From: Paenibacillus campinasensis
GTDB taxonomy: Bacteria > Bacillota > Bacilli > Paenibacillales > Paenibacillaceae
Direction: 5' to 3'
Assembly: GCF_002272015.1 (NCBI RefSeq)
Contig: NZ_NPBY01000046.1
Coordinates: 62,001 to 126,000, forward strand
DNA length: 64,000 bases
The notes under the pieces were generated by a model. That model worked only from the letters and a program-made list of their open reading frames with translations, made no database searches and had not been told where the DNA came from. Shown in pieces: positions 61,192 through 64,000 of the stretch; position 1 is the first letter of the stretch, and each line of letters begins with the position of its first letter. The position numbers and the translations under genes are program-made.

Positions 61192-62072
61192 TACATTTCA
61201 ACCTCCTTTTTCTTCGTTGCTCGAACTTGCAGAAGAGAAATAATAGCAACGATAATAAAGAAGATCATCGCTTTGGCGGAACCGAGCCCGAACCGGCTGA
61301 TCGTAAACGCTTCCTCATAAATGTTAAGCGATACGGTCTGCGTGGACTTGAACGGGCCGCCTTCCGTCAGGGACAGGTTCAGGTCAAACAGCTTGAAGGA
61401 CCAGGAGATGGTGAGAAAAAGACATACGGTAACCGCGGGCATAATCAGCGGTACAATAACCTTTCGCAGCAATTGGGATCGGCCCGCACCGTCCACCTTG
61501 GCCGCTTCAATGAGCGAGGAGGGGACGTTGTTGATCGCGGAAATGTAAATCACCATCAAATAGCCGGCATTCTGCCACACGAAGACGATGACGATCGCCC
61601 AGAAGGCTGTCGTGCCCGTTCCGAGCCAGGGAAGGGTGAAGAAGGACCACCCGGTCAGCTCCCCGATAGAAGAGAAACCCTGGACAAAAATAAACTGCCA
61701 GATAAAACCGAGCAGCAGTCCCCCGATGACGTGAGGAATAAAGAATACCGCCCGAAGGGTGTTGCGGGCAAACAACCTGCGAGTCAGAATATAGGCAAGT
61801 GCAAAACCAAGCAGATTGGTCAATATAAGCGCAACAACCGTGAACTTGGCCGTAAACCAGAAAGCATTCAGGAACGAATAGTCGCGGGTGAAGATATGTA
61901 CGTAGTTTTGGATTCCGTTCCAACCCACATGACTGGATATTCCATTCCAGCTGGTGAATGAATAATAGATTCCCAGGAAGAAGGGAACCAGCACCATACA
62001 TAGAAAAAATAGGGCAGTAGGTCCGACGTAGAGATACTGCTGCAGTAAATGAGATCTTTTGTTTCGGTTCAT
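61191..62072 (-). CDS. Sugar ABC importer permease (MalF/LacF type)
   Basis: 293 aa from the ATG at 62072, 5 bases after GGGAGAGG; the longer in-frame reading to 62150 lacks a site. Six membrane helices with the EAA loop IEAAKVDGAGRSQLLRKVIV. First gene of the importer operon; no regulator is adjacent, and the AraC-like and LuxR-like regulators in the window are too far away to link to it. Confidence 0.92.
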   Translation of the reverse strand: MNRNKRSHLLQQYLYVGPTALFFLCMVLVPFFLGIYYSFTSWNGISSHVGWNGIQNYVHIFTRDYSFLNAFWFTAKFTVVALILTNLLGFALAYILTRRLFARNTLRAVFFIPHVIGGLLLGFIWQFIFVQGFSSIGELTGWSFFTLPWLGTGTTAFWAIVIVFVWQNAGYLMVIYISAINNVPSSLIEAAKVDGAGRSQLLRKVIVPLIMPAVTVCLFLTISWSFKLFDLNLSLTEGGPFKSTQTVSLNIYEEAFTISRFGLGSAKAMIFFIIVAIISLLQVRATKKKEVEM

Positions 62073-62312
62073 CGTTTCCTCTCCCTTCATGAAATAAGCT
62101 AACAACCTTAAATAAACCGGGTATAAATTGTTTGAATCTCCATTTACCATAATATGGTTGCTCTTCGGATAGAGGTATCCAAACCGTGGAGCAGGAAAAT
62201 GTTCGCCTATTCATAAACAACGGGTTGACGAACGGTAAAATCCAGGATAAAGTGAATCTTATATTTAGTAATTTAGTAAATTAGTAAATTCATAAGGGTG
62301 AGGAGAGTATTC

Positions 62313-62672
62313 ATGGATAAAGATAAGCGGAAGCAGCTTCTTGAGGAATACAAGCAGATTAAGATTTATATGGGAGTCATCCAAATCAAGAACAAAATCA
62401 ACGGCAAAATCTACATCGACAGCTATCCCAATTTGAAGAACAAATGGTTCACCTTGCGAATGCAGCTGGATATGGGCAGATTTGCGAATGCACAGCTTCA
62501 GGAGGACTGGAATGAACTCGGGGGCGATGCTTTTGAATATGAGGTGCTGGAGCAGAAAGAAATCGACGAAGTGACCGATATACGTTGGGAAAGAAAGCAA
62601 ATGCTAAAGCCGTGGCTAGAGCAGTTGCAGCCTTATGGGGATCGCGGTTACAATAAGCCCCCGGTGAAATGA
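62313..62672 (+). CDS. Short GIY-YIG-like domain protein
   Basis: 119 aa from the ATG at 62313, with GAGGAGAG upstream. KIYMGVIQIKNKINGKIYID matches the opening strand-loop-strand of the GIY-YIG nuclease fold, but with V-I in place of I-Y and Y-I-D in place of Y-I-G. After it, NKWFTLRMQLDMGRFANAQL and FEYEVLEQKEIDEVTDIRWE follow the group of Bacillales proteins that have NPxLQxDWNExG. The catalytic Tyr/Gly set is incomplete, so nuclease activity is doubtful. Single gene. Confidence 0.75.
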   Translation: MDKDKRKQLLEEYKQIKIYMGVIQIKNKINGKIYIDSYPNLKNKWFTLRMQLDMGRFANAQLQEDWNELGGDAFEYEVLEQKEIDEVTDIRWERKQMLKPWLEQLQPYGDRGYNKPPVK

Positions 62673-62685
62673 AGCAGACCAATGA

Positions 62686-62886
62686 CTGAGCAGCCAATTC
62701 AAGCCTGTAAAGAAGGACTGGGATGATATCGACCTCATATGGATTGGTATGCTGGAAATGGCATTGGAATATAGCAAGACAGGTTCGGGGAAACATACCC
62801 TGTTTATCAACAACTGGCATCTCAGAAAAATCAGGTCTAAACCGGAACACCTGTTTTACGTACATCCATATGGCGAACTTCTATAA
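62686..62886 (+). pseudogene. ORF remnant without a start codon
   Basis: A frame open from 62686 to TAA at 62884-62886. It gives protein-like residues (KPVKKDWDDIDLIWIGMLEM, then KHTLFINNWHLRKIRSKPEH) but has no ATG/GTG/TTG with a ribosome site before the conserved-looking part. The first in-frame ATG is at 62749 and would leave 45 aa. It looks like the 3' end of a gene that lost its 5' part. Not recognised. Confidence 0.35.
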
Positions 62887-63134
62887 TAAGGCATGACACA
62901 AGCATATTCTGCATATAGGGATATAACGGAGAATGTGGTTGATGAAGCGAACCCAGTAAGCGATAATATGGATATAACACTGCTTCATGAGGTATGGCTG
63001 TCTGGATATTGTGCAACAGAAGTGGCTGGCGAGAGGTGAGACCGCACATCCAAGAGGCCAGCACAGTTCATGAAAAAATAAAGGAGATGTGGGGGAGCTC
63101 GTAAATAGCGGGCTAGGCCTCACGATGTCTAACC
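62887..63134. other. Intergenic region
   Basis: Nothing recognised beyond AT-rich sequence. No ribosome site precedes the start of the next gene. Confidence 0.4.
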
Positions 63135-63566
63135 ATGACGATGAAATTGCTGTTAGCCGTGCTGTTAAGCGTCCCGTTTACCATCATTAATTTTAACGCT
63201 TACTTAAAAGGCAATGCTCCCTCTGCCGTTCACGTCCTAAGTACCGGGCTGTTTCTGCTTGTATGGTTGGCATGGGCGTTCTATTCCGGTCAACAGGACA
63301 GAAAGCCTTCTCTATTTATCAGATTCAGCTCTGTATACGGCCTTATCTCGATCATTGGTGTGTTCCTCATGTATTTCGTCGAAGCCTGGATCATTGCAGT
63401 GCCTGTAGGGATTATTATTCTAGGCCCAGTCTATGGACTGAGACATTTCATGCCGACGCTGCCGTATGAAGCATTCGGTTACGCTTGTGTCCTTATCGTG
63501 TATGCGGCCAGCCTGATCGGTGCCTTTATTGGCGAGCTTTCTAGTAAAAGGTCGGCAAAAGCGTAA
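63135..63566 (+). CDS. Unrecognised small membrane protein with four to five helices
   Basis: 143 aa, ATG at 63135 (or 63141). Four or five hydrophobic helices (about 3-21, 30-48, 60-78, 82-100, 112-134) and a short basic tail (SKRSAKA). No ribosome site is evident. Family unknown. Confidence 0.55.
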   Translation: MTMKLLLAVLLSVPFTIINFNAYLKGNAPSAVHVLSTGLFLLVWLAWAFYSGQQDRKPSLFIRFSSVYGLISIIGVFLMYFVEAWIIAVPVGIIILGPVYGLRHFMPTLPYEAFGYACVLIVYAASLIGAFIGELSSKRSAKA

Positions 63567-63649
63567 AGGGAAGGATTTTCACGAAGTTACGGAGCACTAA
63601 GGTACTCAGAAGCTTGTTGAAAAACAGCCGTTCTATGAAAATTAAACTC

Positions 63650-63752
63650 TTGGAATGAATGGAAATATGTTGTATCATAAGCTTAATTACATACGGAATA
63701 GAGGAAGCACCTCTGGCATGGGCCTATCGCCTGTGTCGGGGGTGCTTTTTTT
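63650..63752 (+). promoter_or_regulatory. Promoter and attenuator-like leader of the last gene
   Basis: TTGGAA (63650-63655) and TATCAT (63673-63678) with 17-base spacing. About 30 bases later a 12-bp stem, GCACCTCTGGCA with TGTCGGGGGTGC (63707-63745), is followed by TTTTTTT. A competing short hairpin, AGAGG-AAGCA-CCTCT (63700-63714), overlaps its left arm. It lies upstream of the start codon at 63808. It may instead simply terminate the gene at 63135. Confidence 0.45.
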
Positions 63753-63807
63753 GTTGTCCATGGATGGATTGCTTATGAATACTGAACTTAGTCGAGAGGT
63801 GAATGGA

Positions 63808-64000
63808 ATGAAATCCAAATCTTTGTTACTTACATGTGGGTTAACGGTGCTGTTTATGCTGTGGCTTCTTTCACTGATAAGCTCGCCATCTTATGCAAGC
63901 CAGGCTGCAATTCCGGCGCAGGCTCCGAAGGCATCATTCTGGTTTGCACCCAGCGCCAAGGAAGCCCGGAACGGACTTGGTTATTACCGTGAAGACGTTA
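63808..64000 (+). CDS. 5' end of a secreted protein (continues beyond window)
   Basis: ATG at 63808, with GAGAGGTG 6 bases upstream; an in-frame ATG at 63775 has no ribosome site. The first 30 residues form a signal peptide (MKSKSLLLTCGLTVLFMLWL, cleaved near YAS/QA). The next 35 (APKASFWFAPSAKEARNGLG) are not enough to name the family. A promoter and a terminator-like hairpin lie upstream. Confidence 0.65.
   Translation, partial: MKSKSLLLTCGLTVLFMLWLLSLISSPSYASQAAIPAQAPKASFWFAPSAKEARNGLGYYREDV

Noticed and set aside
61227-61961. 244-codon plus-strand ORF
   Set aside because: Antisense to the MalF-type permease; no ribosome site and highly charged low-complexity product.
63700-63752. Known riboswitch class
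   Set aside because: The leader is too short and lacks the conserved core of the c-di-GMP, SAM, TPP or preQ1 classes.

Overview
The window looks like chromosome from an endospore-forming, low-GC Gram-positive bacterium, most likely a Paenibacillus or close relative. This rests on two GerA-type spore germination receptor operons, three SLH domains on a giant secreted protein, a GH11 xylanase carrying a CBM36 module, a GH64 beta-1,3-glucanase, transmembrane AraC-type and MalT-type LuxR regulators, AGGAGG ribosome sites, and matches to the Gram-positive CcpA, LexA and sigma-G consensus sequences. No rRNA, tRNA, CRISPR array or complete insertion sequence was seen.

Layout. 1-1.6 kb: 5' part of a membrane-anchored AraC-family sensor/regulator (minus). 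2.0-4.3 kb: gene-poor and repeat-rich, with a transposase-derived single gene behind an SOS-like promoter, tandem repeats, two copies of a dispersed repeat and a decayed Cys-rich gene. 4.4-8.1 kb: three-gene operon (membrane coiled-coil protein, solute-binding/VWA fusion, TelA). 8.3-12.9 kb: ger operon 1 (A, C, B) behind a consensus sigma-G promoter, with a one-base frameshift in the A gene, then a small membrane protein. 13-15.4 kb: xylanase with a perfect cre site, a lipoprotein and a 34-aa protein. 15.5-18.1 kb: DUF817/XRE/DUF2975 operon (like B. subtilis yoaT-yozG-yoaS) and a divergent HxlR/RidA pair. 18.3-22.5 kb: ger operon 2 (A, B, small D-like subunit, C; minus). 22.8-26.9 kb: ABC exporter plus two-component system resembling Lnr/Yfi (minus).

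27.1-32 kb: AraC regulator divergent from a sulfatase, its formylglycine-generating enzyme and a GH105 unsaturated-uronyl hydrolase, a likely sulfated-polysaccharide module. 32.4-37.5 kb: S8 protease, MBL-fold hydrolase, GH64 glucanase, EcsC protein. 37.7-43.2 kb: GntR regulator and a glycerophosphodiesterase / Ugp-type ABC importer / tyrosine-phosphatase-like operon sharing an operator-like motif. 43.4-47 kb: Zn-dependent dehydrogenase, WYL regulator, GyrI-like protein and two small unknown genes. 47.1-57.2 kb: MalT-type regulator, a 1,670-aa RCC1/Ig/SLH surface protein, and a 676-aa orphan with propeller-like and possible pore-forming-like parts; the last two share an upstream 10-nt motif. 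57.2-64 kb: YjlB-type cupin, stalk-domain protein, a sugar ABC importer (minus), a short GIY-YIG-like protein, an ORF without a start codon, a small membrane protein and the beginning of a secreted protein behind an attenuator-like leader.

All assignments come from reading motifs and family resemblance by eye; no database search was run.
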